Assembly (NCBI GenBank): GCA_011391125.1
Contig: JAABRE010000043.1
Location: 1 to 45,126, forward strand
Reading direction: 5' to 3'
Source: Synechococcales cyanobacterium S06
GTDB taxonomy: Bacteria > Cyanobacteriota > Cyanobacteriia > Cyanobacteriales > JAABRE01
DNA: 45,126 nt
The first letter of the stretch is position 1; each line of letters begins with the position of its first letter. Shown here piece by piece: positions 10,289 through 19,972 of the stretch. The notes under the pieces are model-generated. The model worked only from the letters and a program-made list of their open reading frames with translations, did not search any database and was not told the DNA's origin. The position numbers and the translations under genes are program-made.

Positions 10289-10315
10289 AATCTTTAGCCT
10301 TTATATAGTGAATAA

Positions 10316-10678
10316 TTAGAACTCTAATCCAGCTTCTCGGGCAGCGTCAGCAAGGGCTTTAACACGGCCATGATATAAATTACCACCACGGTCAAAAACC
10401 ACTTTAGCGATGCCTTTTTCCTTGGCACGTTCAGCGATTAATCGGCCTACTTGAGCGGAAGCTTCACTGTTTGCGCCCGAAGAGAGTTGTTCTCTCAAAC
10501 TAGGTTCCAGGGTAGAAGCCGCAACTAAGGTATGTTGCGCTACATCGTCGATAATTTGGGCGTAGATATGTTGATTGGAGCGAAATACGGCTAAACGTGG
10601 CCGTTCGGCTGCACCAATTAAAGTGCGACGTAACCGACGGTGACGACGTTGAACTAATTTTTTGCGAGCAACTTTCAT
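10316..10678 (-). CDS. rplR: 50S ribosomal protein L18
   Basis: A 5S rRNA-binding protein. The 120-residue sequence has [35 protein letters not shown] and [20 protein letters not shown]. It begins 2 bp after the rplF stop, pointing to translational coupling. Confidence 0.98.
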   Translation of the reverse strand: MKVARKKLVQRRHRRLRRTLIGAAERPRLAVFRSNQHIYAQIIDDVAQHTLVAASTLEPSLREQLSSGANSEASAQVGRLIAERAKEKGIAKVVFDRGGNLYHGRVKALADAAREAGLEF

Positions 10679-10680
10679 AG

Positions 10681-11220
10681 TTATTTCTTACCTGTCTTAC
10701 CAGCTTTACGTCTAACGGCTTCGCCTTGATAACGAATACCTTTGCCTTTATAGGGTTCAGGTGGACGTACGGCTCTAATTTTCGCCGCTACATTGCCCAC
10801 CACTTCTTTGTTAATACCGCTAATGGTAACTAGGGTATTTTTTTCAACCGCCACTTGGATACCTTCAGGCATTTCCATTTCTACGGGTTTGCTATAACCC
10901 ACATTGAGGGTTAAATTTTTTCCTTGAGCTTGGGCACGATAACCCACGCCGATAATTTCGAGTTTCTTCTCAAAGCCTTGGGATACCCCATCCACCATGT
11001 TGGCGACGAGGGTACGAGACAAACCATGGCGTTGTCTAGCTGTACGAGAAGTTTCGGTTGTTACTACTGTTAATGTATTTCCTTCCTGTTCGACTTTGAC
11101 GTAGGAGGATAAGTCCCACTCTAATGAGCCTTTGGGACCTTTAACGGCGATATTTTGGCCGTTAATTTCTACAGTCACTTTATTAGGAAGGGTAATAGGA
11201 CGTTTGCCAATACGAGACAT
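10681..11220 (-). CDS. rplF: 50S ribosomal protein L6
   Basis: Binds near the factor-binding site of the large subunit. The 179-residue protein begins [15 protein letters not shown], has [19 protein letters not shown] in the middle and ends with [20 protein letters not shown]. The two homologous L6 subdomains are both present. It is 15 bp downstream of rpsH. Confidence 0.98.
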   Translation of the reverse strand: MSRIGKRPITLPNKVTVEINGQNIAVKGPKGSLEWDLSSYVKVEQEGNTLTVVTTETSRTARQRHGLSRTLVANMVDGVSQGFEKKLEIIGVGYRAQAQGKNLTLNVGYSKPVEMEMPEGIQVAVEKNTLVTISGINKEVVGNVAAKIRAVRPPEPYKGKGIRYQGEAVRRKAGKTGKK

Positions 11221-11235
11221 TTTTATTTACTCCTT

Positions 11236-11637
11236 TTACCAAATGTAGCAGAGAATTTCACCGCCAACGTTTTGTTTTCTAGCTTCTCTGTCGGTCATAA
11301 TTCCTTTTGAAGTGGAGATAATCGCGATACCGATTCCTCCAAGCACTCTGGGAATTTCTTTACAGTTGGAGTAAACTCTTAAGCCAGGTTTACTAACACG
11401 CTTCAAGGTTCTAATAATCGGTTGACGATTTTTACCTTTGTATTTGAGGGAGATTACTAGGTATTTATTGATACCTTCTCCGGTTTCTTCGTATTCGCCG
11501 ATAAAGCCTTCGCTTTTCAGGACGTGGGCAATGCTTTTGGTCATTTTAGTCGTGGGCACTTTGGTAGTGCTATGACCTACTAAACCAGCATTGCGGATAC
11601 GAGTGAGCATATCTGAGATAGTGTCGGTTGCCGCCAT
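11236..11637 (-). CDS. rpsH: 30S ribosomal protein S8
   Basis: Central-domain 16S rRNA binder, and in many bacteria the translational regulator of the spc operon. It has [20 protein letters not shown] and the C-terminal [19 protein letters not shown]. The 133-residue length is normal. No rpsN lies between it and rplE, the usual cyanobacterial arrangement in which S14 is encoded elsewhere. Confidence 0.98.
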   Translation of the reverse strand: MAATDTISDMLTRIRNAGLVGHSTTKVPTTKMTKSIAHVLKSEGFIGEYEETGEGINKYLVISLKYKGKNRQPIIRTLKRVSKPGLRVYSNCKEIPRVLGGIGIAIISTSKGIMTDREARKQNVGGEILCYIW

Positions 11638-11689
11638 TCTTCCCTAATTTTTCCTCATAGTAGTCAATATTCAGGGGCGTTTTGCACCC

Positions 11690-12235
11690 TTACGATTTTC
11701 TGAAAGGCATACCCATTTCTTTTAAGAGGGCGCGACCTTCTTCGTCTGTGTTGGCTGTGGTAACAATTGCGATGTCCATGCCGCGAATTTGATCAATGGA
11801 GTCGTATTCAATCTCAGGGAAGATCAATTGTTCTCTTACCCCTAAACTGTAGTTGCCACGACCATCGAAACTTTTAGGACTAATACCACGAAAGTCACGA
11901 ATCCTGGGCAAGGCCAAGTTAATTAAACGATCCAAAAAGGAGTACATTTTGTCACCTCTGAGTGTCACCATGACACCGACAGGCATTCCTTCACGGATTT
12001 TGAAGCCGGCGATCGCCTTTTTGGCTCTGGTAACAACTGGTTTTTGACCAGTGATAGTCGATAATTCCTTGAGAGAAGATTCTAATGCCTTAGCGTTTTG
12101 TGATGCTTCTCCTAAACCACGGTTAATAATAATTTTCTCAAGTTTAGGTACTTGATGAATATTGGTATAACTGAATTGTTCTTTCAGTTTAGGAATAATG
12201 GTTTCTTGATATTTTGCTTTTAGATTCTGGTGCAT
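11690..12235 (-). CDS. rplE: 50S ribosomal protein L5
   Basis: 5S rRNA-binding protein of the central protuberance. The 181-residue sequence has [58 protein letters not shown] and the C-terminal [19 protein letters not shown]. It stands 62 bp after rplX, where AGAAAAGGGTCTTCTAAA upstream of the start offers a ribosome binding site. Confidence 0.98.
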   Translation of the reverse strand: MHQNLKAKYQETIIPKLKEQFSYTNIHQVPKLEKIIINRGLGEASQNAKALESSLKELSTITGQKPVVTRAKKAIAGFKIREGMPVGVMVTLRGDKMYSFLDRLINLALPRIRDFRGISPKSFDGRGNYSLGVREQLIFPEIEYDSIDQIRGMDIAIVTTANTDEEGRALLKEMGMPFRKS

Positions 12236-12297
12236 TTTAGAAGACCCTTTTCTCTGGGCTTGGTCAGAGAAACGAAATGGATAAAAAGGCGACTCGA

Positions 12298-12651
12298 TTA
12301 GTCGATAATTTCGCCGGTTTTTTTCAATTTACGGACTTTACGTCCGTCTTCGGTCAAGGTATAGCAAACGCGGCTTACGACTTTTTCTTTTTCAGAATAA
12401 AGCATAACGTTGGAGCTATGGATGGGAAACTCAAGGTTACTAATTTGCCCTGATTCGCCTTCCTGTCTAGGTTTAATGTGCTTAGTTTTCACATTAACTC
12501 CTTCCACAATTACCTTACTTTCTTTGGGTAAAGTCTGAACGATTTTTCCTACTTTGCCTTTATCTCTGCCAGAGATAACCTGTACGGTATCACCTTTTTT
12601 TACGTGCATTTTGGCACGGAGAGAAGCGGTCTTTTTCTTGCGTTGTACCAT
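12298..12651 (-). CDS. rplX: 50S ribosomal protein L24
   Basis: Assembly-initiating 23S binder with a KOW motif ([20 protein letters not shown], residues 18-37). [20 protein letters not shown] is the second signature. The 117-residue length matches cyanobacteria. Its ATG overlaps the rplN stop by one base (TGATG), implying coupling. Confidence 0.98.
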   Translation of the reverse strand: MVQRKKKTASLRAKMHVKKGDTVQVISGRDKGKVGKIVQTLPKESKVIVEGVNVKTKHIKPRQEGESGQISNLEFPIHSSNVMLYSEKEKVVSRVCYTLTEDGRKVRKLKKTGEIID

Positions 12652-13019
12652 CAGATTACCTCCGGTGCAAGTGAGACAATTTTAGTGAAGTTTTTATCCC
12701 GTAATTCCCGTGCCACTGGTCCGAAAACACGAGTACCTTTAGGATTGCCATCCGCATTAATAATAACGGCGGCGTTATCATCAAAACGGATGCTCATGCC
12801 ACTTTCGCGACTGACTGTTTTACGAGTTCTCACAATTACGGCGCGAACAACGTCGGATTTCTTCACTGCCATGTTAGGAATGGCATCTTTAACTACGGCA
12901 ATAATTTGATCGCCGATGCCGCCATAAGTACAGTTACCCGTACCTAACACTCGCAGACACATTAATTTCCGAGCGCCGCTGTTATCGGCGACGTTGAGAT
13001 AAGTTTGCTGTTGAATCAT
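12651..13019 (-). CDS. rplN: 50S ribosomal protein L14
   Basis: Forms part of the intersubunit bridge region. The 122-residue protein begins [20 protein letters not shown] and has the internal [20 protein letters not shown] and [20 protein letters not shown] segments. It overlaps rplX and follows rpsQ by 31 bp. Confidence 0.98.
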   Translation of the reverse strand: MIQQQTYLNVADNSGARKLMCLRVLGTGNCTYGGIGDQIIAVVKDAIPNMAVKKSDVVRAVIVRTRKTVSRESGMSIRFDDNAAVIINADGNPKGTRVFGPVARELRDKNFTKIVSLAPEVI

Positions 13020-13050
13020 TTTATAAACTTAATCAGCTATAAAGGGTGAA

Positions 13051-13296
13051 TTACTTACCAGAATCCAGTATTTCTGCGATTACCCAGCGTTTGGTTTTGC
13101 TGAGGGGTCTGGTTTCTCTGATTCTGACGCGATCGCCTTCTTGAGTGCGATTTTCTTCGTCATGGGCCTTGTATTTTTTGGTTGTCACGACAATTTTGCC
13201 GTATTTGGGATGGGGGGAGCGGTTTTCAATGGCTACCACGGCGGTTTTATCCATTTTATTACTAACTACGACTCCGACCCGTTCTTTTACTGCCAT
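13051..13296 (-). CDS. rpsQ: 30S ribosomal protein S17
   Basis: Primary 16S rRNA binder. The 81-residue protein has [20 protein letters not shown] and the [18 protein letters not shown] signature, an OB-fold pattern. It lies 6 bp downstream of rpmC. Confidence 0.98.
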   Translation of the reverse strand: MAVKERVGVVVSNKMDKTAVVAIENRSPHPKYGKIVVTTKKYKAHDEENRTQEGDRVRIRETRPLSKTKRWVIAEILDSGK

Positions 13297-13302
13297 CTGG
13301 GT

Positions 13303-13530
13303 CTATTCCTCCTGTTTTGCTGTTTGGTTAATGCCCAATTTTCTCTCATGTTCCACGGTCAGCAGTTGTGCTAAACGGTGTTTTTTATGTTTGAATTCAT
13401 GGGGTTTAAAGGGTTGGCTAGTAGCCCTTCTCATTCTTAACTCAAACAATTGACGCTTAATCGCTACAATTTCATCGGACAATTCTTGTTCACTCAGTTG
13501 GCGAACTTCTGCTACTTTAGGCAAGGGCAT
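13303..13530 (-). CDS. rpmC: 50S ribosomal protein L29
   Basis: Exit-tunnel rim protein near the trigger-factor docking site. The 75-residue sequence has ELSDEIVAIKRQLFELRMRR, the family signature, and a predominantly helical composition. Its start overlaps the rplP stop (TAATG). Confidence 0.97.
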   Translation of the reverse strand: MPLPKVAEVRQLSEQELSDEIVAIKRQLFELRMRRATSQPFKPHEFKHKKHRLAQLLTVEHERKLGINQTAKQEE

Positions 13531-13949
13531 TAAACGTACTCCTCATCACGGCGAACGAATTTGGTTTTGATGGGTAATTTCTGAGCGGCCAGACGCATAG
13601 CTTCTCTAGCAATTTCCTCAGAAACTCCGGCAATTTCGAACATAATCCGGCCGGGTTTTACCACTGCTACCCAATATTCGGGTGAACCTTTACCTGAACC
13701 CATACGAGTCTCAGCTGCGCGCATGGTGACAGGTTTATCTGGGAAAATACGAATCCAAATCTTACCACCCCGACGGATATAACGAGTCATGGCACGACGT
13801 GCGGCCTCGATTTGACGGGCGGTAATCCAACAAGGTTCGGTGGATTGGAGGGCGTATTCACCAAAGTTAAGGGTGTTGCCACGGCTGGCCAATCCGGTCA
13901 GTCTACCTCTTTGTTGTTTACGGAATTTTGTTCTTCTGGGACTTAACAT
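13530..13949 (-). CDS. rplP: 50S ribosomal protein L16
   Basis: Organises the A-site region and 23S helix 38. It begins [20 protein letters not shown] and contains [20 protein letters not shown] and [20 protein letters not shown]. The 139-residue length is standard. A 97-bp gap with heptamers separates it from rpsC. Confidence 0.98.
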   Translation of the reverse strand: MLSPRRTKFRKQQRGRLTGLASRGNTLNFGEYALQSTEPCWITARQIEAARRAMTRYIRRGGKIWIRIFPDKPVTMRAAETRMGSGKGSPEYWVAVVKPGRIMFEIAGVSEEIAREAMRLAAQKLPIKTKFVRRDEEYV

Positions 13950-13950
13950 T

Positions 13951-14043
13951 TCAGTTACCAGTTATCAGTTATTTAGTGATCAGTTAACGGTTAACGGTTA
14001 ACAGTGATTGAGTTAACAGTTATCATTGAAAAACAACTACTAA
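13951..14043. repeat. Heptamer-type repeats between rpsC and rplP
   Basis: Short CAGTTAT, TAACGGT and GTTAACAG units occupy most of the rpsC-rplP gap. It is the fourth ribosomal intercistronic site with such repeats and is more diverged than the others. Confidence 0.7.
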
Positions 14044-14046
14044 CTA

Positions 14047-14772
14047 TTAATTACTCTCGGAGCGGTCCTCAAATTGCTGTCTTCTTTTTTGACGGCGAGG
14101 AGGTTGATTGGCGTCTTTGTTAGCTAAGTCTTCTTGACCAGGGATAATTTCGCCCTTGAAAACCCAGATTTTAATACCTAAAATCCCGTAAATGGTTTTA
14201 GCGGTGCGATAAGCGTAATCAATGTCAGCACGCAAAGTATGCAAGGGAACACGTCCTTCTCTGGTCCATTCAGTACGGGCGATTTCTGCACCGTTTAAAC
14301 GACCACTTACCTGAACTTTAATCCCTTTAACTTGGGCTTTTTGTGCTCTTTGAATAGCCTGTCTTACTACCCGGCGGAAGGAAACCCGTCTTTCGAGTTG
14401 GCCAGCGATAAACTCAGCAATCAAGACTGCATCTGCATCAGCTTGTGATACTTCGATCACGTTAATGCGGATTTGGCGATTACTTTTTAAAGCTGCTTGT
14501 AATCCGGTGCGAAGTTGCTCAATTCCTTGGCCACCTCTACCGACCACCACACCTGGTCTCGCAGTATGAATGGTTAAATCAATCTGATCTGCTTTACGTT
14601 CAATGCGAACGTCAGCGATGCCAGCGTTATTTAACTTTTCATCTACATAGCGACGAATTTGATAATCTTCTTGCAATAATTCAGGGTATTTTCTGCCGTC
14701 TGCATACCAACGAGCCTTATGCTCTTTGGTGATACCCAGACGAAAACCGATTGGATGAATCTTTTGTCCCAC
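14047..14772 (-). CDS. rpsC: 30S ribosomal protein S3
   Basis: Head protein at the mRNA entry channel. The KH domain [18 protein letters not shown] and the C-terminal GCK-like [19 protein letters not shown] and [17 protein letters not shown] segments are clear. The 241-residue length includes a basic Gln-rich tail. Translation starts at GTG (14772), preceded by GAGGAAACAAGA. Confidence 0.98.
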   Translation of the reverse strand: MGQKIHPIGFRLGITKEHKARWYADGRKYPELLQEDYQIRRYVDEKLNNAGIADVRIERKADQIDLTIHTARPGVVVGRGGQGIEQLRTGLQAALKSNRQIRINVIEVSQADADAVLIAEFIAGQLERRVSFRRVVRQAIQRAQKAQVKGIKVQVSGRLNGAEIARTEWTREGRVPLHTLRADIDYAYRTAKTIYGILGIKIWVFKGEIIPGQEDLANKDANQPPRRQKRRQQFEDRSESN

Positions 14773-14805
14773 TCTTGTTTCCTCGTTAGCTTACTATGCT
14801 CGTCT

Positions 14806-15162
14806 TTATTTGGTTGCTGGTGCAACTGCTACGGTGATGTGACAGGTAGGCTTATGAATCCGATAAGCACGACCTTGAGCTCTGGGTCGAAAACGCTTGA
14901 GTGTTGGGCCTCCGTCGGCAAAAGCTTGACTAACTACCAGGTCAGTTGGTTCTAACCCGTTGTTATGTTCGGCGTTTGCTACTGCTGAACGTAATACTTT
15001 CAGTATTGGTTCACAAGCCTTGTAAGGCATGAATTCTAAAATGATCAGTGCTTCCCGATATTGACGACCGCGAATTTGATCTAACACCCGTCTGACTTTA
15101 TAAGGAGACATCCGGATGTAGCGGGCGATCGCTTTTACTTCTTTGGTACTATCTATAGCCAT
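14806..15162 (-). CDS. rplV: 50S ribosomal protein L22
   Basis: L22's extended hairpin lines the exit tunnel. It has [35 protein letters not shown] and [18 protein letters not shown]. An upstream in-frame TTG exists at 15174, but the ATG at 15162 gives the usual cyanobacterial N-terminus ([15 protein letters not shown], 118 residues), so I prefer it. No strong ribosome binding site distinguishes them. Confidence 0.97.
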   Translation of the reverse strand: MAIDSTKEVKAIARYIRMSPYKVRRVLDQIRGRQYREALIILEFMPYKACEPILKVLRSAVANAEHNNGLEPTDLVVSQAFADGGPTLKRFRPRAQGRAYRIHKPTCHITVAVAPATK

Positions 15163-15182
15163 AGTTGTGCGCAATGTTTAGT

Positions 15183-15464
15183 TTATTTTCGACCCGCTTT
15201 TTTGTCACTTTTGGCATGACCCCTAAAGGTTCTGGTGGGGGCAAACTCACCTAATTTATGTCCTACCATTTGTTCTGAAACAAAGACAGGAACATGGGTT
15301 TTACCGTTATGAACAGCGATGGTATGTCCCACCATGTCAGGGAGAATGGTAGAAGCTCTGGACCAGGTTTTGATGACCTGTTTTTCGCCTTTTTCGTTGA
15401 GCTTTTCTATTTTTGCTAGTAAGTGATCAGCGACAAAGGGACCTTTTTTTAATGAACGACCCAT
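15183..15464 (-). CDS. rpsS: 30S ribosomal protein S19
   Basis: Head protein that contacts A-site tRNA and S13. The 93-residue sequence begins [20 protein letters not shown] and ends [20 protein letters not shown], both family signatures. It lies 18 bp downstream of rplB. Confidence 0.98.
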   Translation of the reverse strand: MGRSLKKGPFVADHLLAKIEKLNEKGEKQVIKTWSRASTILPDMVGHTIAVHNGKTHVPVFVSEQMVGHKLGEFAPTRTFRGHAKSDKKAGRK

Positions 15465-15482
15465 AGTTTTTCCTAATTTAGT

Positions 15483-16325
15483 TTACTTACCTTTACCACT
15501 AGGACGGCGACGAACAATTAATGCGCTACTGCGTTTTTTCTTGTTACGAGTTTTTGCACCTAATGCTGGTTTACCCCAAGGTGTAACCGGACCTGAACGA
15601 CCAATTGGAGCGCGTCCTTCACCACCACCATGGGGGTGATCACAAGGGTTCATGGCACTACCACGAACATGGGGTCTGACACCCAAGTGTCTCTTACGGC
15701 CTGCTTTGCCTAGTTTGATGTTTCTAAATTCAGCATTTCCCACTTGACCAATGGTCGCATAGCATTCTTTACGAACCATACGAACTTCTTTGGAAGGAAG
15801 TTTAATGGTGACATAATCGCCTTCTTTAGCTACTACTTGGGCGGAAGCACCGGCGGAGCGTACCATTTGTCCACCTTTTCCAGCTACGAGTTCAATATTA
15901 TGAACATCTGTACCTAAAGGAATGTTAGACAGGGGTAAAGCGTTACCAACTTCATAGGGTGAATCAGGTCCAGAAATGATGACTGTTCCTACTTCTAAGC
16001 CGTTGGCGGCTAAAATATAGCGTTTTTCGCCATCTTTGTAGAAAAGAAGGGCGATTCGAGCATTGCGGTTAGGATCATATTCGATCGCCGCTACTTTAGC
16101 CGGAACATTGTGTTTATCACGACGGAAGTCGATCTCACGATATAGTTTTTTATGGCCACCACCACGATGGCGACTGGTAACAACACCACGGTTATTACGA
16201 CCTTTGGGATTATGTTTATATCTGGTGAGGGACTTTTCCGGTGCGGTTTTGGTGATTTCCGAGAAGTCAGAGACTGACGCTTGACGAGTTCCCGGGGTGC
16301 ATGGACGATAGGAACGAATACCCAT
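15483..16325 (-). CDS. rplB: 50S ribosomal protein L2
   Basis: One of the most conserved ribosomal proteins, close to the peptidyl-transferase centre. It begins [20 protein letters not shown] and has [20 protein letters not shown]. The active-site-proximal [20 protein letters not shown] contains the conserved His of the GGGEGR loop. It ends [19 protein letters not shown]. 280 residues. Confidence 0.98.
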   Translation of the reverse strand: MGIRSYRPCTPGTRQASVSDFSEITKTAPEKSLTRYKHNPKGRNNRGVVTSRHRGGGHKKLYREIDFRRDKHNVPAKVAAIEYDPNRNARIALLFYKDGEKRYILAANGLEVGTVIISGPDSPYEVGNALPLSNIPLGTDVHNIELVAGKGGQMVRSAGASAQVVAKEGDYVTIKLPSKEVRMVRKECYATIGQVGNAEFRNIKLGKAGRKRHLGVRPHVRGSAMNPCDHPHGGGEGRAPIGRSGPVTPWGKPALGAKTRNKKKRSSALIVRRRPSGKGK

Positions 16326-16349
16326 AATTTTAAGTTTATTTCCTAATTA

Positions 16350-16652
16350 CTACACTTCTGGGAACAAGGCGATGGTATTGCCTTCTTTCAAGGTAACGAT
16401 GGCTCTTTTATAGAGGGGTTTAAAGCCCAGAAAGCGACCAACACGGCGTTTTTTCTTCGGTGGACGAATGGTATTAACGCTGGTTACTTTGACATCGAAT
16501 AAACTTTCAATGGCGGCCTTAATTTCTGGTTTAGTGGCTTTGGGTACGACATCAAAAACATATTGATTATCTTCTAAAAGTCGAGTGGCTTTTTCGGTAA
16601 TAATCGGTTGTTTAATTAAATCGGCCAAATCACGAAGGTTAGTTCTACTCAC
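16350..16652 (-). CDS. rplW: 50S ribosomal protein L23
   Basis: Exit-tunnel protein that docks trigger factor and SRP. The 100-residue sequence has [37 protein letters not shown] and [15 protein letters not shown]. Translation starts at a GTG embedded in the rplD stop region (GTGAGTAG), an 8-bp overlap that implies coupled translation. Confidence 0.98.
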   Translation of the reverse strand: MSRTNLRDLADLIKQPIITEKATRLLEDNQYVFDVVPKATKPEIKAAIESLFDVKVTSVNTIRPPKKKRRVGRFLGFKPLYKRAIVTLKEGNTIALFPEV

Positions 16653-17274
16653 CGTAAACCTCCTGAATTTTCCCTAGTGCTTCTTGAGTGACGACTATTT
16701 TATTGGCATGAAGGATGTCAAAGACATTTAAACCGTCAGCCTTAATTAACTTAAGAGTCGGGATGTTTCTGACTGAGAGTTCTACGTTGTCATTCATTTC
16801 TGATACAATCAATAAAACTTTCTGATCTCCCACTCCCCAACGCCCTAAAGCACTAATCATGTCTTTAGTTTTGGGTCGTTCCAATTGTCCGGCAAAGTTT
16901 TCAACTACAACGATATCTTCAGAACGACTAATTAAAGCGGTTCTGAGGGCGAGTCTTCTTTCTTTGCGATTCATTTTGAGGTTATAATCTTTAGGTTTTG
17001 GTCCAAAGATCACACCACCACCACGCCAAAGGGGAGAACGAATGGATCCAGCTCTCGCTCTACCTGTTCCTTTTTGTCGCCAAGGTTTACGGCCACCGCC
17101 TCGAACTTCGGCTCTAGTTTTAGTCGAGACTGTTCCCTGACGGGAGTTGGTCAGTTGTCTAACTAAAGCTCTATGGACGATCGACTTGGCGCTTCCTTCT
17201 TTGGCTACTTTTAATTCAAGGGTGGCTTCGCCTGTTTGTTCCCCTTGCCAATTTTTTACTGCACAGTTAACCAT
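16645..17274 (-). CDS. rplD: 50S ribosomal protein L4
   Basis: 23S binder lining the tunnel; in Escherichia coli it also autoregulates the S10 operon. The signatures are [39 protein letters not shown] and [20 protein letters not shown]. The 209-residue length is normal. It overlaps rplW by 8 bp and lies 70 bp after rplC. Confidence 0.98.
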   Translation of the reverse strand: MVNCAVKNWQGEQTGEATLELKVAKEGSAKSIVHRALVRQLTNSRQGTVSTKTRAEVRGGGRKPWRQKGTGRARAGSIRSPLWRGGGVIFGPKPKDYNLKMNRKERRLALRTALISRSEDIVVVENFAGQLERPKTKDMISALGRWGVGDQKVLLIVSEMNDNVELSVRNIPTLKLIKADGLNVFDILHANKIVVTQEALGKIQEVYGE

Positions 17275-17344
17275 TTTCGATAAACTTCCGTTATCTATTG
17301 ATATTTTTTATAGTGCTGGCTAGATGCCTGCTTTTTCAGGTTGC

Positions 17345-17983
17345 TTATTTACCTACTTTTTTGGCAGGAGTAATACTCAAAACGTTGCCTGGTTTACCAG
17401 GTACTGCTCCTTTAACCAAAATGAGATTTTTTTCAGTGTCAACCCTTACTACGGTTAACTTTTTGATGGTGACAGGAGTAGCGCCATAACGGCCAGCCAT
17501 TTTTTTACCAGGATAGACACGCCCGGGGGTTGTTCCTGCACCGATGGAACCAGGAATACGATGGCTTTTTGAACCGTGAGACATTAAGCCTCGGGCAAAA
17601 TGATGGCGTTTTTGATAGCCAGAAAAACCACGTCCCATGGTCACACCGGTTACATCAACCAATGCGCCGGAATTGAATATATCTGCTGTGATTGCTTGAC
17701 CTAATTCAAAACTGCTTATATCGTCAAGACGATATTCTTTGAGATGACGAAGGGGTTGTGCGCCTGATTTTTTCAAGTGACCTAATTTAGGTCGATTGAG
17801 TTTTTTTTCTGTAACTTCTTTATACCCAACTTGGATGGAGTTATATCCTTCCGTTTTTTGGGTTTTGATTTGGGTTACGATACATGGCCCAGCTTGGATG
17901 ACAGTAACAGGGATAGAATTACCTGTTTCGGGGTCAAAAATCTGAGTCATGCCTAATTTAGTGCCGAGAATACCGACGGACAC
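17345..17983 (-). CDS. rplC: 50S ribosomal protein L3
   Basis: First gene of the ribosomal run; L3 nucleates 50S assembly. The 212-residue protein has [39 protein letters not shown] and [20 protein letters not shown]. Translation begins at a GTG (17983) with AGAGAGGC about 7 bases upstream. No rpsJ precedes it; in cyanobacteria S10 is usually with the str genes. Confidence 0.98.
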   Translation of the reverse strand: MSVGILGTKLGMTQIFDPETGNSIPVTVIQAGPCIVTQIKTQKTEGYNSIQVGYKEVTEKKLNRPKLGHLKKSGAQPLRHLKEYRLDDISSFELGQAITADIFNSGALVDVTGVTMGRGFSGYQKRHHFARGLMSHGSKSHRIPGSIGAGTTPGRVYPGKKMAGRYGATPVTIKKLTVVRVDTEKNLILVKGAVPGKPGNVLSITPAKKVGK

Positions 17984-18419
17984 AGTTAGCCTCTCTTTTT
18001 GCTAGACAACAGTTTAAAACTGAACAAACCAACAGATCCTGTAAGTTTGTCCGCGTTTAATTGGTGGATTGTTCTTATTTAGCTAAGATGTCATCCAGTT
18101 TACAAAACCAGTACAACGAATAAATTAATATCTGTAGATAATTTGGTTTTGCGTGGTTTTTTGCCCTTCGGACTTAAAGGTTTATACCTTCAGTATCTTT
18201 AGGAAACCGTTTATCAGAGGTAATGGCTAAAGCCGTTACATGATTTGTTACCATGCGGGTTAACGCTAATCTTGTGTAAAAATTAGCTATCTTTGCGGCT
18301 GTCTTTTTTTACCCCGCTAGAGGCTTTCTGGGTTGAGTAATTTTTTACTATTCCCGAGGTTGACAGCTACCGTTTGGTCACAATTGTCCACTATAAACCA
18401 TTAGGATCACTTTACGCAA
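17984..18419 (-). promoter_or_regulatory. Candidate promoter and long leader of the rplC ribosomal run
   Basis: More than 400 bp without a gene precede rplC. On the minus strand TTGCGT at 18419-18414 and TATAGT at 18395-18390, 18 bp apart, make a plausible sigma-70 promoter. That would give a leader near 400 nt. The leader has a possible stem (GTAACGGC-TTTA-GCCATTAC, near 18218-18240) and other short complementary stretches. A ribosomal-protein feedback site is possible, but I see no match to a known leader motif. Confidence 0.35.
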
Positions 18420-18524
18420 GTTTTTTTTAAAAAACTTTTTTGATGTTATGTTCGATGCTCCGTGGAATTTTAGTGGCTGATTTTATAGTAATTCCAATTA
18501 AGATTAAAACAGTTGAAAAATAGG

Positions 18525-18577
18525 TTCGTAGTTGCGCTTTAGCGCTTTTTAGGACTAAAGTCCAACAACAAACTAAA
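18525..18577. repeat. Palindromic GTTGCGCTTTAGCGC repeat
   Basis: GTTGCGCTTTAGCGC followed by AGGACTAAAGTCC and ACAACAAAC forms nested inverted repeats. A related start (TTGTTGCGCTTTAGCGCTACC) occurs at 30070-30107, so it is a dispersed palindromic element. Confidence 0.6.
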
Positions 18578-18623
18578 AACTTTTGTTTAATTTTTATTGG
18601 GAATTACTATACTAAGGAATATT

Positions 18624-18746
18624 AGACTTCTTGCCGAAGTCAGGTAATAGGTAATAGGTAATAGGTAAAGAAATTGACGCTTTCTGTAGGAAAATTGATT
18701 TTATTCTTAGTTTCGCAAGATGTCTAATAGACCTCTTGCGAAAGTC
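18624..18746. mobile_element. Degenerate AGACxTCTTGC MITE plus a solo terminal repeat
   Basis: AGACTTCTTGCCGAAGTC at 18624 and TTTCGCAAGATGTCT ending at 18725 bracket about 100 bp containing TAATAGG heptamers. They are diverged versions of the terminal repeats of the MITE at 1777-1901. A further single copy of that terminus, AGACCTCTTGCGAAAGTCT, follows at 18729. No coding content. Confidence 0.6.
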
Positions 18747-18810
18747 TCTAAAAACAAAAAATGAAGAAAGCAGGGTGTTTCAAAGTCGAGAGCAAAAGTT
18801 GAAGACCCTC

Positions 18811-18845
18811 ACCCCCAACCCCTCATCCCAAAGGGAGAGGGGAGC
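18811..18845. repeat. CCTCACCCCC...AAAGGGAGAGGGG repeat
   Basis: A short element containing ACCCCTCATCCCAAAGGGAGAGG-type sequence. It recurs at about 37024-37070. Dispersed copies of this kind are common in cyanobacterial intergenic DNA. Confidence 0.65.
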
Positions 18846-18888
18846 ATATTTCCTAATATTTAAAACCTACTTTTTAAGTATTAGGAAA

Positions 18889-19062
18889 ATGATATTTAAA
18901 CTCATATTAGGCAAAGGTTTCAAAAATAGCAAATTTTACTTTGAATTAGGGCAAGAAGATCAAGTCCAGTATTTTGCTGATATTTTCAAAGCAGGAAAGG
19001 AAATTGAAGAGGCGATCTCCATTGGGAGGAGGAATTTGCGGCCTAACGATCAATTATGGTAA
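18889..19062 (+). CDS. Small ORF of doubtful status upstream of ndhN
   Basis: An ATG at 18889 with AGGAAA just upstream opens a 57-residue frame (MIFKLILGKGFKNSKFYF...NDQLW). The composition is hydrophilic after a short hydrophobic start. I recognise no family. The same frame continues upstream into a dispersed repeat, so the longer version is an artefact. It may be a small gene or simply an open frame. Confidence 0.2.
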   Translation: MIFKLILGKGFKNSKFYFELGQEDQVQYFADIFKAGKEIEEAISIGRRNLRPNDQLW

Positions 19063-19144
19063 TATTTAGTAAAAAAATAAGCAAAATTAGGCTAAAAATA
19101 TTAAGATAATTGTAGATCCATTTTGAGAAAAAAGTTAGGAACTA

Positions 19145-19621
19145 ATGCCATTATTTACTACTGGAAAATCGTTTATTCGCGAATTAGAAAAGTCAGGAGC
19201 TTTGGCTGTCTATGCTCCTTTGGAGGGTGGTTTTGAGGGGCGTTATCAGCGACGTTTGCGGACTAATGGTTACACTACTTTTAATCTTACTGCAAGGGGT
19301 TTAGGTGATGTAGCTGCTTATTTGACGGGGGTTCACGGTGTTAGACCTGCTCATTTAGGCAAGAAAACTATTGGTAATGAAGCCATGGTCGGTCCAGTTT
19401 ATTTTGTTCCTCCCATTGCTGGTTATCAATTAGATAATTTACCTGCTAATTCTAAAGGGTTGGTTTTATGGATTATTGAGGGTTTTATTTTATCTCGTCA
19501 AGAGGTGGAATATTTAATTAATTTACCCAAGGAAGAACCCCGGATTAAGGTAGTATTAGAAATGGGTGGAGAACGTTATTTCCGTTGGCAACCTTTAACA
19601 CAGGCGATCGAGGCGGCTTAA
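19145..19621 (+). CDS. ndhN: NAD(P)H-quinone oxidoreductase subunit N
   Basis: NdhN is a cyanobacteria/plastid-specific peripheral subunit of the thylakoid NDH-1 complex, which takes electrons from ferredoxin for cyclic flow and respiration. At 158 residues the length is normal. The N-terminus FTTGKSFIRELEKSGALAVY, the core GVHGVRPAHLGKKTIGNEAM and YFVPPIAGYQLDNLPANSKG match my memory of the family closely. It is monocistronic: a MITE begins directly after its stop, with a terminator beyond. Confidence 0.93.
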   Translation: MPLFTTGKSFIRELEKSGALAVYAPLEGGFEGRYQRRLRTNGYTTFNLTARGLGDVAAYLTGVHGVRPAHLGKKTIGNEAMVGPVYFVPPIAGYQLDNLPANSKGLVLWIIEGFILSRQEVEYLINLPKEEPRIKVVLEMGGERYFRWQPLTQAIEAA

Positions 19622-19622
19622 T

Positions 19623-19861
19623 TAGGGTTTGCTGAATAAAGGGCTGGTGAGGGCGAGTTGATAGTTGATAGTTGATAGTTGATAGTTGATAGTTGATAGT
19701 TGATAATTTGACCGCGTCTTTTGACGAGCAAAAATCTTGATTAATCCCAGTAAATGTAAGGTTTTTTACTATTATTTGTTGAAATCCTTGCACTTAATTC
19801 AAGTCCAACCAACTTTAAAGTCTTGATCTACATAGCTTTCAGCTTTTTTCCGTAAACCCTA
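19623..19861. mobile_element. TAGGGTTT MITE, copy A
   Basis: The ends TAGGGTTT and AAACCCTA flank 239 bp that also occur, in the opposite orientation, at 27921-28138 and 33726-33942. Shared blocks include the GCTGAATAAA end, the ATTAATCCC/TAAATGTAAGGTTTTTTACT block and AGCTTTTTTCCGTAAACCC. An internal array of GATAGTT heptamers is longer here than in the other copies. TA at both ends would fit a TA target duplication (IS630/Tc1-mariner style), though TA may equally be part of the repeat. Confidence 0.85.
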
Positions 19862-19869
19862 ATTAATTC

Positions 19870-19903
19870 AAAAATCCGATTTTTAGTCAAAATCGGATTT
19901 TTA
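19870..19903 (+). terminator. Terminator after ndhN
   Basis: AAAAATCCGATTTT-tagtc-AAAATCGGATTTTT is a strong stem with a T run. It lies between the MITE and the Slr1339-type gene and can end ndhN transcription. Confidence 0.7.
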
Positions 19904-19972
19904 TCAAGTTAATTTCTTTTAACTCTATTTGAAAAATTGGATTTTTAAATAATGTTTAGGAGGCTAAATATT

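Noticed and set aside
11640-11690. Missing rpsN between rplE and rpsH
   Set aside because: Not a deletion; S14 is normally encoded elsewhere in cyanobacteria.
19545-19793. Minus-strand open frame beginning MQGFQQIIVKNLTFTG, echoed at 27989-28321
   Set aside because: The resemblance comes from the shared MITE sequence; no ribosome binding site and no coding bias.
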